Shown here: piece by piece, positions 17,071 through 25,332 of the stretch
Position numbering within the stretch: position 1 is the first letter of the stretch
How the letters are laid out: each line of letters starts with the position of its first letter
Source of the DNA: Bacteroidota bacterium
Lineage (GTDB): Bacteria; Bacteroidota; Bacteroidia; Chitinophagales; Chitinophagaceae
DNA: 35,833 bases
NCBI GenBank assembly: GCA_022708055.1
Contig: JAKIZK010000006.1
Location: forward strand, 1-35,833
Direction of reading: 5' to 3'
Made by a program: the position numbers and the translations under genes
Notes under the pieces: model-generated
The model's database searches: none
What the model was told of the DNA's origin: nothing
What the model saw: the letters and a program-made list of their open reading frames with translations, nothing else

Positions 17071-17095
17071 TTAATTTTCTCATTATCTTCAATAC

Positions 17096-18646
17096 ATGCT
17101 TGTAAAAACATTTGGCAGTGCCGTATATGGAGTAGAAGCCATTACCATTACGATTGAAGTAAACTGGCTGAACCAGACCGGAAAAGATATGATGATTGTA
17201 GGCCTGCCTGATAATGCTGTAAAAGAAAGTCTGCAAAGAATAGAGAGTACATTTAAAACCAATGAGTATTTAGTACCCAGAACAAAAGTGGTGGTAAATC
17301 TGGCTCCTGCTGATATTAAGAAAAGCGGAACAGCTTTTGATCTTCCGATAGCGTTAGGAATATTGGGCGCATCAGAACAATTGAAAAATGCGGATGCCAT
17401 TACTAATTACGTCATCATGGGTGAGTTGAGTCTTGATGGTGAAATAAGACCCATCAAAGGTGCATTGCCCATTGCTATACAAGCCAGAAAAGAAGGCTTT
17501 CATGGATTGATAGTTCCCAAAGTGAACGCAAAAGAAGCGGGCATGGTAAACAATCTAAAAGTTTATGGTGTTACGCATATCAAAGAGGTGATTGATTTTT
17601 TTGAAAACGAAGAAAAAGGACTGGAACAGGTAGTTGTAAATACCAGAGAAGAATTTTTTAATTCGCAATACGATTTTGAAATTGATTTTGCCGATGTAAA
17701 AGGACAAGAAAATATAAAACGAGCATTAGAGATAGCCGCAGCAGGCGGGCATAATGCCATATTGATAGGTCCGCCCGGTGCCGGAAAAACAATGCTTGCA
17801 AAAAGATTGCCTACCATTCTGCCGCCACTATCATTACAAGAAGCATTGGAAACCACCAAAATTCATTCGGTAGCGGGCAAGTTGCCCGAAAATTCTACAT
17901 TGGTTTCCAAGCGACCTTTTCGTTCGCCCCATCATACGATAAGCGATGTGGCATTAGTAGGTGGTGGTGGCGTACCACAACCCGGCGAAATCTCATTGGC
18001 ACACAATGGTGTTTTGTTTTTGGATGAACTGCCCGAGTTTAAAAGGACGGTACTGGAGGTTATGCGACAACCCATGGAAGAAAGAAGGGTGACGATTTCA
18101 AGAGCAAAAGTAGCCGTCGATTTTCCTGCCAGCTTTATGCTCATAGCCAGTATGAACCCCTGCCCCTGCGGATTCTATAATCATCCGGAAAGAGCATGTA
18201 CCTGTCCACCGGGAACAGTGCAGAAATATTTAAACAAAATTTCGGGACCGCTACTTGATAGAATTGACTTGCATGTAGAAGTAACGCCGGTTGCATTCAG
18301 TGAATTATCTGCAACACGACCCCAGGAAAATTCTGCAACCATTCGTGAAAAAGTAATCAAGGCCAGAGAAATGCAAGAGTTAAGGTATCAAAATCATCCG
18401 GGAGTTTATTGCAATGCACAAATGAGCAGTAAGATGCTAAAAGAAATTTGCGTCATTAGTTCCGTAGGTGCAAATTTGCTGAAAGCAGCAATGGAAAAAC
18501 TTAATTTATCTGCCCGTGCTTATGACCGGATTCTAAAAGTATCAAGAACCATTGCCGACCTGGCAAGTAGTGAAGATATAAAACCGGAACATTTAGCAGA
18601 GGCTATACAATATAGAAGTCTGGACAGAGAAGGATGGGCGGGTTAA
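17096..18646 (+). CDS. YifB/ComM family AAA ATPase (Mg-chelatase-like)
   Basis: This 516-aa protein has the three parts of the YifB/ComM family: an N-terminal Lon-protease-like ChlI domain (1-about 125, VGLPDNAVKESLQRIESTFK), a Mg-chelatase-type AAA module with Walker A GPPGAGKT (225-232), and a C-terminal Mg-chelatase helical domain (SARAYDRILKVSRTIADL). A cysteine cluster NPCPCGFYNHPERACTCPPG inside the AAA module is typical. ComM of naturally transformable bacteria is a helicase that drives branch migration during DNA uptake, but the family is widespread in non-competent bacteria. It is not a magnesium chelatase subunit. It has 16 bp to the GT25 gene and no obvious promoter of its own. Confidence 0.93.
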   Translation: MLVKTFGSAVYGVEAITITIEVNWLNQTGKDMMIVGLPDNAVKESLQRIESTFKTNEYLVPRTKVVVNLAPADIKKSGTAFDLPIALGILGASEQLKNADAITNYVIMGELSLDGEIRPIKGALPIAIQARKEGFHGLIVPKVNAKEAGMVNNLKVYGVTHIKEVIDFFENEEKGLEQVVVNTREEFFNSQYDFEIDFADVKGQENIKRALEIAAAGGHNAILIGPPGAGKTMLAKRLPTILPPLSLQEALETTKIHSVAGKLPENSTLVSKRPFRSPHHTISDVALVGGGGVPQPGEISLAHNGVLFLDELPEFKRTVLEVMRQPMEERRVTISRAKVAVDFPASFMLIASMNPCPCGFYNHPERACTCPPGTVQKYLNKISGPLLDRIDLHVEVTPVAFSELSATRPQENSATIREKVIKAREMQELRYQNHPGVYCNAQMSSKMLKEICVISSVGANLLKAAMEKLNLSARAYDRILKVSRTIADLASSEDIKPEHLAEAIQYRSLDREGWAG

Positions 18647-18662
18647 TAAATTTATCTCAAAC

Positions 18663-19430
18663 ATGCTACTGGAATTATTTTCATACCTCAATTCTTACTA
18701 CGATAAAATTTATGTACTCAGCGTAGCAGCAGCAACAGAAAGAAGAAAACTTTTTGAGCATAGATTTCAGGGACTGAAATACAGTTTTTTTTATGGGGCC
18801 GATAAAAACAAATTCAGCATTGAAGAACTGATCAGCCACGGTACTTATGATCCTGTACTTGCAAAAAAACATCATCGCTTTTCTAAAATTATGAAGCACG
18901 GTGAAATTGCCTGTAGCTGGAGCCATCGTATGATGTATGAAGATATGATTGCAAATGGATACAATCGAGTACTGATCATGGAAGATGATGCCGTACCCAA
19001 TGAAAAACAATTACAACAACTTCCGGCCATCTTGTCTGAGATTCCCGAAAACTGTGAATTATTATTCTGGGGTTGGGATAAAAACGGAGATCGTAACGGG
19101 TTCACGCCTTTAAAACAATTGATATATCATTTGCAACACAGTCTGGGAAAGCTGAAGTGGGACCATACCATGATTAAAAATTTATATGCCCGCCCTTTCT
19201 CACCACATCTTAAAAAAGCAGGATTTCACGACTTTACTTTTGCTTATTCCATCAACCACAGTGGCGCTAAAAAGTTGATTGAAATGCAAACACCTCTACA
19301 ATATATCGCCGATAATTTACTGGCTCATGCCGCCACAAAGGAAGTTTTAACCGCCTACATCTGCTATCCTGCAGTTTTCCTGCACGACACCCTGCCTGAT
19401 GGCAGTCCGAGAGATTCGTATATTCGCTGA
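18663..19430 (+). CDS. GT25-family glycosyltransferase
   Basis: This 255-aa cytoplasmic enzyme resembles glycosyltransferase family 25 (LPS/LOS beta-galactosyltransferases such as Lex1/LgtB). The signatures are YDKIYVLSVAAATERRKLFEHRF at the N-terminus (the IYVINL-type strand), HGEIACSWSHRMMYEDM and VLIMEDDAV with acidic residues E107-D108-D109. The C-terminal part has FTFAYSINHSGAKKL and YPAVFLHD, matching the acceptor-side region. A role in adding a hexose to lipopolysaccharide or another surface glycan is inference. It sits alone, not in a polysaccharide cluster, between ComM and an ABC exporter. Confidence 0.85.
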   Translation: MLLELFSYLNSYYDKIYVLSVAAATERRKLFEHRFQGLKYSFFYGADKNKFSIEELISHGTYDPVLAKKHHRFSKIMKHGEIACSWSHRMMYEDMIANGYNRVLIMEDDAVPNEKQLQQLPAILSEIPENCELLFWGWDKNGDRNGFTPLKQLIYHLQHSLGKLKWDHTMIKNLYARPFSPHLKKAGFHDFTFAYSINHSGAKKLIEMQTPLQYIADNLLAHAATKEVLTAYICYPAVFLHDTLPDGSPRDSYIR

Positions 19431-19431
19431 T

Positions 19432-19439
19432 TAATTTTG
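19432..19439 (+). promoter_or_regulatory. Candidate -7 promoter element (TAATTTTG) for the ABC exporter
   Basis: TAATTTTG matches TAnnTTTG exactly and lies two bases after the GT25 stop, 45 bp before the ABC exporter ATG. It could give the exporter and rhodanese genes their own transcript. No convincing -33 TTG was found. Confidence 0.4.
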
Positions 19440-19484
19440 CAGGCAACTGTCCTCCATATCTATACAGAAACTATTTGACAACAA

Positions 19485-21299
19485 ATGAAAATCTTATTTA
19501 AATACCTGAAACCCTATAAATGGCTGGTGGCATTAGTACTATTTCTTGCGGCAGTCAATATTGGTTTTTCTTTAATAGACCCTATCATTTTTGGTAAACT
19601 GGTCAACCTGGCTACTTACCATCAATCAGTAAAAGAATTAGGCAATAATGATTTTTTCTTTTCCAATATCACCATACCCGGAAACCACGGCAAACCGGTA
19701 GTATTGTATGGTGTAGTATGGCTATTGATTGCTTCTATTTCGGTAGCCATGATAAGCCGGATAGCCAAAGCTTTTCAGGATTATTTTTTAAACCTCATCA
19801 CACAAAAGTTTGGTGCTACTATTTTTACTGAAGGGCTGCAACATGCCATGAAACTTCCTTATCAGGAATTTGAAGATGCACGTAGCGGCGAAACATTAAG
19901 CATACTGCAAAAAGTAAGAATTGATACGGAAAAATTTGTTACCTCATTTATCAATGTTTTGTTTCCGGTTTTAGTTGGAATTGTTTTTGTAGCCGTTTAT
20001 GCTACTTCTATTCACTGGAGTCTTCCATTAGTTTATTTTGGTGGTATATTCTTTCTTACCATTATTTCAAATCTACTGAGTAAAAAAGTAAAACTAATAC
20101 AGAAAAAAATTGTGGGGCAAACTACTGCCCTTGCTGGGGCTACTACCGAGTCGCTTCGCAATATTGAACTGGTAAAAAGCCTGGGGCTTACACAGCAGGA
20201 AGTAAGTCGTTTAAACAAAAACACTTTCAAAATTCTGGGGCTGGAATTGACAAAAGTCAAGAGAATAAGAAGTATTAGCTTCATTCAAGGCACATTTGTA
20301 AACACGCTTCGTCAAATTATTTTATTATTGCTGATGATTTTTGTGTATCACAAAGAGATGGATGCCGGCCAGATTGTTACCATGCAAATATTTTCTTTCT
20401 TTGTATTTGGACCTTTACAGGAAATCGGAAATATCATTCTTTCTTATCGTGAAGCACAGGCCTCACTCGAAAACTTTGGCAACCTGATGAAGAAACAACC
20501 GGAACTACAAGCCAGTAATCCAAAACATTTGGGCGAAATTAAAAACCTTCAGTTTGATCATGTTGCTTTTCAACACCGCACTGCTTCACATAAAGCCATA
20601 AACGATATCAGTTTTTCGGTAAAAACAGGAGAGACCATTGCATTTGTAGGCCCAAGTGGAAGCGGCAAATCCACTTTGATGAAACTATTAGTGGGTTTGT
20701 ATCGTCCACAATCCGGGAAAATATTATACAACGGTTTGGATGAAACGGAAATACATTTTGATGATTTAAGAAATCAGATTGGATTTGTAACACAGGATAC
20801 AAATTTATTTTCCGGAACTATAAGAGAAAATCTGATGTTTGTAAACCCTATCGCTACCGAATCTGAATTGATAGATGTGCTCAATAAAGCTTCTTGTCAA
20901 AATTTACTGGCCCGTGCCGAAAACGGATTGGAAACCATGATTGGAGAAGGAGGTTTAAAGCTTTCAGGAGGCGAAAAACAGCGGCTCTCAATAGCCCGTG
21001 CATTGCTGCGGCAACCCAAACTCCTGTTATTTGACGAAGCCACATCGGCATTGGATTCTATTACAGAGGAGGAAATTACTGACACCATTAGAGAAATATC
21101 TTTATTGGGCAATCAAATTACAATATTAATTGCCCATAGGCTTTCGACCATTATGCATGCTGACAGGATTTACGTGTTGGAAAAAGGCGATGTCGTGGAA
21201 ACGGGTAATCACAATTCTTTACTTTCCGAAAAAGGTTTGTATTTTGCAATGTGGCGTCAGCAAATAGGTGAAAGAAAAAATAAAATAAGTGTAGCTTAA
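19485..21299 (+). CDS. ABC exporter half-transporter (fused membrane and ATPase domains)
   Basis: This 604-aa type IV ABC exporter half-unit probably forms a homodimer in the inner membrane. The N-terminal membrane domain has about six helices (starting VALVLFLAAVNIGF). It carries an inserted hydrophilic segment (about 47-72) between the first and second helices. The ATPase domain has Walker A GPSGSGKST (389-397), the signature LSGGEKQRL (493-501), Walker B LLLFDEATSALD with D517-E518, and the H-loop AHRLST. All catalytic motifs are intact. The substrate cannot be told from sequence; related proteins export lipids, peptides or drugs. The rhodanese-like gene starts two bases after its stop, so the pair is translated together. 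Confidence 0.92.
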   Translation: MKILFKYLKPYKWLVALVLFLAAVNIGFSLIDPIIFGKLVNLATYHQSVKELGNNDFFFSNITIPGNHGKPVVLYGVVWLLIASISVAMISRIAKAFQDYFLNLITQKFGATIFTEGLQHAMKLPYQEFEDARSGETLSILQKVRIDTEKFVTSFINVLFPVLVGIVFVAVYATSIHWSLPLVYFGGIFFLTIISNLLSKKVKLIQKKIVGQTTALAGATTESLRNIELVKSLGLTQQEVSRLNKNTFKILGLELTKVKRIRSISFIQGTFVNTLRQIILLLLMIFVYHKEMDAGQIVTMQIFSFFVFGPLQEIGNIILSYREAQASLENFGNLMKKQPELQASNPKHLGEIKNLQFDHVAFQHRTASHKAINDISFSVKTGETIAFVGPSGSGKSTLMKLLVGLYRPQSGKILYNGLDETEIHFDDLRNQIGFVTQDTNLFSGTIRENLMFVNPIATESELIDVLNKASCQNLLARAENGLETMIGEGGLKLSGGEKQRLSIARALLRQPKLLLFDEATSALDSITEEEITDTIREISLLGNQITILIAHRLSTIMHADRIYVLEKGDVVETGNHNSLLSEKGLYFAMWRQQIGERKNKISVA

Positions 21300-21301
21300 T
21301 T

Positions 21302-21619
21302 ATGGGACTATTTTCATTTTTTAGAAACGACAATAAAAATGTTTTAAATGCACTGCAAAATGGTGCATACATTATTGATGTAAGAAGCCCGCATGAATAT
21401 GATAAGGGCAAGCTCCCCAACTCCGTAAACATTCCACTGGAAAAGATAGCTGCACAAGCCGATCGCCTGGTTGACATGAACCGCCCTATAATTTGCTGTA
21501 GTGCATCTGGCAACAGGAGCAAAAAAGCCGTAAAAATTTTAAAAGCAAAAGGCAAAAAAGACGTTTACAATGGGGGTACCTGGAGAAATGTATTTCTTCA
21601 AATGAAAAAACTAATGTAA
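21302..21619 (+). CDS. Rhodanese-like protein with Ser at the catalytic position
   Basis: This small protein (105 aa) is a single rhodanese domain: AYIIDVRSPHEYDKGKLPNSVNIPL (22-46) and the C-terminal YNGGTW typical of single-domain sulfurtransferases. The active loop should read C-x-S-G-x-R-S. Here it is I64-C65-C66-S67-A68-S69-G70-N71-R72-S73, so Ser67 is where the catalytic Cys normally is, with Cys66 shifted one residue upstream. Either the loop has one extra residue and Cys66 still works, or the domain is inactive as a sulfurtransferase and used for binding. There is no signal peptide. It is tightly coupled to the ABC exporter upstream and converges on the TonB receptor gene 29 bp downstream. 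Confidence 0.85.
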   Translation: MGLFSFFRNDNKNVLNALQNGAYIIDVRSPHEYDKGKLPNSVNIPLEKIAAQADRLVDMNRPIICCSASGNRSKKAVKILKAKGKKDVYNGGTWRNVFLQMKKLM

Positions 21620-21648
21620 TGTTATCTAATTTACTTATCTGATTTTTT

Positions 21649-24039
21649 TTATTTTTTAAAGTCAATTGGAATATTAATTTTTGCAGAAAAGTTTCGACCC
21701 GCATTATAAACACCGCTGTTACCTGTTACATTATTTATATCCAGATACTTCAACCGGCTTAAATGATTTTGATAAGCCAAATCACCAATATTCAGTACGG
21801 AAAAATAAATGCTAAATAGGTTTTGGTTTCTATTCCCTTTTATTTCCGCACCAAAATTTGAATTCCATAAAATATAACCTACTGTCATTGACTCTGTATC
21901 AAAACCCAAAAAGGGTTTGTTCTGTTTAAAAGTATTTATCATTTCAAGTTCCAGAAATACATTCTTCACTAATTTCCCCGCATTCTTAATTTCTGCTCTT
22001 AATTCACTACTCCATTTCGCAGCAGGAATCAAAGGCAGGTTTTTACTGTTATCAACATCAAAGTCGAATGTTCCCCTTACAAAAGAAAAAGTGTTTTCAA
22101 AATGAAGCCAGTCCCAAGGATGGGGATGAATATCAAGAACAAATTCGGAGCCGTACAATTGGGCATTTTGCTGCATAAATTGAAATGCAGGTATGAAATC
22201 GTTATTTACGTTGACCAAAGAATCACCACCTTGTACTGATCTTAGCTTACTATAAAAAATAAAATGATACATGCGGTTGTAGAACAATGAACCGGTAAAT
22301 GTTAGATGCTCGTTATGCAATTCAAAACCAACATCAGTCTGCAAGCTATGCTCCGGCTTCAATTGATTATTGCCATACTCATACCTGCTGGTGCCTTCAT
22401 GCGCTCCATTACTTGAAAGCTCTGCAAGGCTTGGCGATCGGAAACCTTTTGCAATATTTGCCTTTAAAGTAATATTATCTCCAGGTTCATAACTTAGTCC
22501 AATGCTTCCGGAAAAATTGGCTATTGAACGACGGAGTGCATTAAATTTAATAATACCATTTTCATGTAATTCCTGAGCACGGATAGATCGATTATCAAAT
22601 CGCATTCCGCCACTTAAAGTAAGATTTTGGAAAAATTTTTGTACATATACAAAACCACCCAGGTCAAATAAATTATAATCAGGTATGATATAGTCCAGCC
22701 CTTTATTAAGATTTTTTTGAAACATACCATTTATGCCAATGGTTGTATGCCATTCCTTTTTTTCACGCATTTGCCATTGCAGATTGTATGTAAAAGTTTT
22801 CAGATCAAACGCCAATTCTTTATCCTGTGGTTGTTCAGGGTTACCAAACTCACGACGAATATTTTTTTGCAGGGCCAGATTAATTTTCAGCCTGCTTTTT
22901 TTAATAATAAAATTATTATCGGAAACAATTCTATTATGTTGTACTATTTGCATGGGTACTTGCAAACTGCTGCTTTTTAATTCACTTTGATTTGCAATAT
23001 GCTCCAGTGGCGTTCCCTTAAAAAGAATAAATTGACCGGTTGTAGCATCTCTATCACCCTCCACCAGGCCAAGTTGTTGATCGTACCTGCTAAACAACAA
23101 ATGACTATAGCCCCATTTTTTGTTAAGTCCAATCAAACCTCCGGCATTCTTTTCGTTGAAGCCTGAATTCAAAACATATCCATCAAATTTATTGCGATAA
23201 CTACCTGCCGATTTATAGGTTCCATATACACTCCAGTTTAATCCTTTTCGGTTACCCGCCATTTTTCCACTTACAGAATAAAGATTATTATTTGATTGAA
23301 AATTGGAAGTGATGTTTCCCATTATTTTATTATTGGCAACAGGTACATTTGTTATCAAATTGATAACTCCAGCCAAAGCATCGCTTCCATACATAAAAGA
23401 AGCCGGACCTTTTAAAACTTCGGCTCGGGCTAAGCTCATTTCATCTACTTCCACACCGTGCTCATCACCCCATTGTTGCCCCTCTTGTCTTACGCCATCA
23501 TTCAAAATTAAAACTCGGTTATATCCCAACCCTCTTATAAAAGGTTTGGAAATAGCCGGGCCGGAAGATAACTGTGCAACACCTGGTACACGGGTCAATG
23601 CATCAATAATATTTGTGTTTGCAGATTGCAACAACATTGATTTTTTAACCAAGTACACCGGCGCAGGTGTTTTTTTAATAATGGTAGCGCCGGCTACGCC
23701 AGTCACCGTCACCCCCTGATTTTCTACAACCAATGGCTGAAGTGTAAGATTTTTTTCCAGATTTTGTACCAGATCGATATGTAGAACAATAGATGCATAA
23801 CCCGCAAAGGATACTTCAACAATATGATGACCTGCTCTTAAATTCTTAAACTGAAAAAATCCCAAACTATCGGCAGCCACCGCCCTGTCTTCATTTGAAA
23901 TAACGACTGAAGCTCCGGGCATTAAGCTTCCGGATTTGGCATCTGTAATGCGCCCGGAAAATGTGTAACTATTTTGTGCACTCAAAACAATATTGATAGA
24001 AAGGAGCAAGAGCCCCAAAAATGATTTTTGAAAAAACAT
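21649..24039 (-). CDS. TonB-dependent receptor with carboxypeptidase-regulatory-like N-domain
   Basis: This 796-aa outer-membrane transporter starts with a signal peptide (MFFQKSFLGLLLLSINIVLSAQ), then a carboxypeptidase-regulatory-like domain (YTFSGRITDAKSGSLMPGASVVI, about 25-105), a plug domain (NIIDALTRVPGVAQL, FIRGLGYNRVLILNDGVRQEG, AEVLKGPASFMYGSDALAGVINLIT) and a 22-strand-type barrel ending in aromatic-flanked strands. It has no SusD partner. A histidine-bearing plug segment (QWGDEHGVEVDEM) is typical of receptors for metals or metal chelates. The gene directly upstream encodes a small His/Cys-rich membrane protein, which supports cation uptake, but the ligand is inference. Transcription likely begins upstream of that gene (TATCTTTG at 24427-24434). 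Confidence 0.92.
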   Translation of the reverse strand: MFFQKSFLGLLLLSINIVLSAQNSYTFSGRITDAKSGSLMPGASVVISNEDRAVAADSLGFFQFKNLRAGHHIVEVSFAGYASIVLHIDLVQNLEKNLTLQPLVVENQGVTVTGVAGATIIKKTPAPVYLVKKSMLLQSANTNIIDALTRVPGVAQLSSGPAISKPFIRGLGYNRVLILNDGVRQEGQQWGDEHGVEVDEMSLARAEVLKGPASFMYGSDALAGVINLITNVPVANNKIMGNITSNFQSNNNLYSVSGKMAGNRKGLNWSVYGTYKSAGSYRNKFDGYVLNSGFNEKNAGGLIGLNKKWGYSHLLFSRYDQQLGLVEGDRDATTGQFILFKGTPLEHIANQSELKSSSLQVPMQIVQHNRIVSDNNFIIKKSRLKINLALQKNIRREFGNPEQPQDKELAFDLKTFTYNLQWQMREKKEWHTTIGINGMFQKNLNKGLDYIIPDYNLFDLGGFVYVQKFFQNLTLSGGMRFDNRSIRAQELHENGIIKFNALRRSIANFSGSIGLSYEPGDNITLKANIAKGFRSPSLAELSSNGAHEGTSRYEYGNNQLKPEHSLQTDVGFELHNEHLTFTGSLFYNRMYHFIFYSKLRSVQGGDSLVNVNNDFIPAFQFMQQNAQLYGSEFVLDIHPHPWDWLHFENTFSFVRGTFDFDVDNSKNLPLIPAAKWSSELRAEIKNAGKLVKNVFLELEMINTFKQNKPFLGFDTESMTVGYILWNSNFGAEIKGNRNQNLFSIYFSVLNIGDLAYQNHLSRLKYLDINNVTGNSGVYNAGRNFSAKINIPIDFKK

Positions 24040-24093
24040 TCTGAAGAAATTTTGATTAAGAAATCAGCAAAAAAATGTGGAAAACCGGTAGTA

Positions 24094-24429
24094 TCAAAGT
24101 AAGTTGGGTGGTCCCCTTTCAGAAAATAAAATCTGCCGTTCATTGTAAACCTTTTCAACTATTTCCGGTCTGACAATGCTAATCTCCCTTTCAGAAACGG
24201 TGAGTTCAGCAACAGTTGGCAAACAGGCATTTCGGGCTATTTGAAAATCACAAATAGAACAATCTTGAATTAGATGAGAAATGCCGGCAAATTCATGTTG
24301 TTCGGTATTATGATAGTTGGAAACAGGGTGATGATGACCAGCCTTAACGGCCAAAAGCAAAACGATTAGAATCAGCCCCAGTGTGGCAAATTGCTTTTTG
24401 ATATGGTAACAATGTAAAAAGATGATCAA
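24094..24429 (-). CDS. Small His/Cys-rich membrane protein, operon partner of TonB receptor (start uncertain)
   Basis: This protein of up to 111 aa has one hydrophobic segment (FATLGLILIVLLLAVKA), then GHHHPVSNYHNTEQHEF, CSICDF and a charged tail. The HHH, H-x-x-x-x-H and C-x-x-C set in so short a protein suggests metal binding. Similar small proteins precede metal-type TonB receptors in Bacteroidota (from memory). It lies 54 bp upstream of the receptor, same strand, so the two form an operon. The start is problematic: the longest frame begins at TTG 24427-24429, but that codon is the end of a perfect -7 element, and no ATG exists in frame before the hydrophobic segment. The true start is probably a non-ATG codon further in, such as near IKKQF. 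Confidence 0.6.
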   Translation of the reverse strand: MIIFLHCYHIKKQFATLGLILIVLLLAVKAGHHHPVSNYHNTEQHEFAGISHLIQDCSICDFQIARNACLPTVAELTVSEREISIVRPEIVEKVYNERQILFSERGPPNLL

Positions 24430-24434
24430 AGATA
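24427..24434 (-). promoter_or_regulatory. -7 promoter element (TATCTTTG) for the His/Cys-rich protein and TonB receptor
   Basis: On the minus strand TATCTTTG is a full match to TAnnTTTG. It lies immediately downstream of the inverted repeat at 24444-24459, so a protein bound there would cover the -18 to -33 region and block transcription. Its last three bases are the TTG that opens the longest frame, arguing against that codon as start. Confidence 0.5.
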
Positions 24435-24443
24435 AAAAAATAT

Positions 24444-24459
24444 TGGCAAGCGTTTGCCA
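24444..24459. promoter_or_regulatory. Operator-like inverted repeat TGGCAA-N4-TTGCCA in divergent promoter region
   Basis: TGGCAA (24444-24449) and TTGCCA (24454-24459) form a perfect 6-bp inverted repeat with a 4-bp spacer (GCGT), in an otherwise A/T-rich gap between the His/Cys-rich protein (minus) and the heme lipoprotein (plus). G+C content and symmetry make it stand out as a dimeric regulator site. Its position next to the -7 element fits repression, perhaps metal-dependent (inference). Confidence 0.5.
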
Positions 24460-24518
24460 TTTTGTATATTACACATATTAAACTATTAAGTAAGATATAC
24501 GCCAAACCAAAATTTATT

Positions 24519-25088
24519 ATGAAATACAAACTGCTTTACTTCATCTCATCTTTATGGTTACTCGTTTCTTGCGGCAGCAAAGATGTAACCCCACCCGATC
24601 CTTGTATTGGTGTAAACTACAATGTTGAATATTTTAAAACCGAAGCAATAGGCGTCTCCAATAATGGAACCATTACCATTAACTTTCCGGTGGGTGATAC
24701 AATTAGCTATCAATTAAACAATGGTGCATTTCAATCAGAAAATTTTTTTACAAATCTGGCTCCGGGCAATTATGTGCTTACCGTAAAAAATAGTAAGGGT
24801 TGTACTGATACTGCTCAATTTACTATTTTGAACTATGGACCCAAATATGCTTTGGTAAAACAGGTAATCAAAGGATATTGCGGACCATGCCATCTTAATG
24901 GCGCCGTTACCGCCGGTAAAAATTTTGATTCGGATGCTAATATTATTGCAAGCTGGGATAGAATTAAAGCAAGAGCTGTAGATAATATTCCTACACAAAT
25001 GCCACTGGCTCCTAATGCTCCATTAACGCCGGTTGACAAACAAAAAATAACAGACTGGGTAAATGCCGGACATCGTCAGTCAGATTAA
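24519..25088 (+). CDS. Lipoprotein with c-type heme motif
   Basis: This 189-aa lipoprotein has the signal MKYKLLYFISSLWLLVSC, with the lipidated Cys18 in an LVSC lipobox. Residues about 30-105 form a beta domain (NGTITINFPVGDTISYQLNNG, LAPGNYVLTVKNSKGCTDTAQF) like the adhesin or SprB-type repeats that present structured loops. The C-terminal part holds one c-heme site C121-G-P-C-H125 and a candidate axial ligand Met161 in TQMPLAP, ending in a helix VDKQKITDWVNAGH, the usual cytochrome c final helix. So it is a membrane-anchored electron carrier or c-heme sensor. ATG 24519 is chosen because it starts the lipoprotein signal; the frame opens 57 bp earlier. Confidence 0.85.
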   Translation: MKYKLLYFISSLWLLVSCGSKDVTPPDPCIGVNYNVEYFKTEAIGVSNNGTITINFPVGDTISYQLNNGAFQSENFFTNLAPGNYVLTVKNSKGCTDTAQFTILNYGPKYALVKQVIKGYCGPCHLNGAVTAGKNFDSDANIIASWDRIKARAVDNIPTQMPLAPNAPLTPVDKQKITDWVNAGHRQSD

Positions 25089-25122
25089 CGCAATCATTTT
25101 CGGTTTTACATTTTTTGAGCAC

Positions 25123-25147
25123 TTTTTTTGAACCCCTTTTCAAAAAA
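25123..25147. terminator. Weak A/T hairpin after the heme lipoprotein
   Basis: TTTTTTGAA (25124-25132) and TTCAAAAAA (25139-25147) are exact reverse complements around the 6-nt loop CCCCTT. The stem is almost all A/T, so it is a poor intrinsic terminator in one direction, but the flanking runs could still stop transcription. It is the only structure seen between this gene and the DUF2249 gene. Confidence 0.3.
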
Positions 25148-25209
25148 CAGTTTCTCACATTAGTATTATTGTCCCAAACTTCTTAAAACATTCTTTTGAT
25201 TGGTGATAA

Positions 25210-25227
25210 ATATGATTTTTATCATAT
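25210..25227. promoter_or_regulatory. Crp/FNR-type palindrome upstream of triple-DUF2249 gene
   Basis: ATATGAT-TTTT-ATCATAT is a perfect 7-bp inverted repeat with a 4-bp spacer. The inner TGAT-N4-ATCA is the core of the FNR/DNR site TTGAT-N4-ATCAA, with one outer base changed in each half. Its centre (25218.5) is about 70 bp upstream of the start expected from the -7 element at 25276-25283, a known class I activator position. An oxygen- or nitric-oxide-responsive regulator is therefore plausible. Confidence 0.55.
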
Positions 25228-25275
25228 ACGTCAATATTTTCCACAATTCAAAAGTCTGGAAAATTTTCGGCTGTT

Positions 25276-25283
25276 ACTTTTGA
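25276..25283 (+). promoter_or_regulatory. -7 promoter element (TACTTTTG) for the DUF2249 gene
   Basis: TACTTTTG is a full match to TAnnTTTG, 49 bp before the ATG of the triple-DUF2249 gene. Together with the upstream palindrome it gives a plausible regulated promoter. No exact -33 TTG was found. Confidence 0.5.
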
Positions 25284-25332
25284 GGCTTCACAGATATTTT
25301 TCATACTTACATAAAGAAAAAAAAAGAAAATT

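Noticed and set aside
24344-24529. Minus-strand 61-codon frame across the divergent promoter region
   Set aside because: It overlaps the better supported His/Cys-rich frame and the heme lipoprotein start, and shows no domain.
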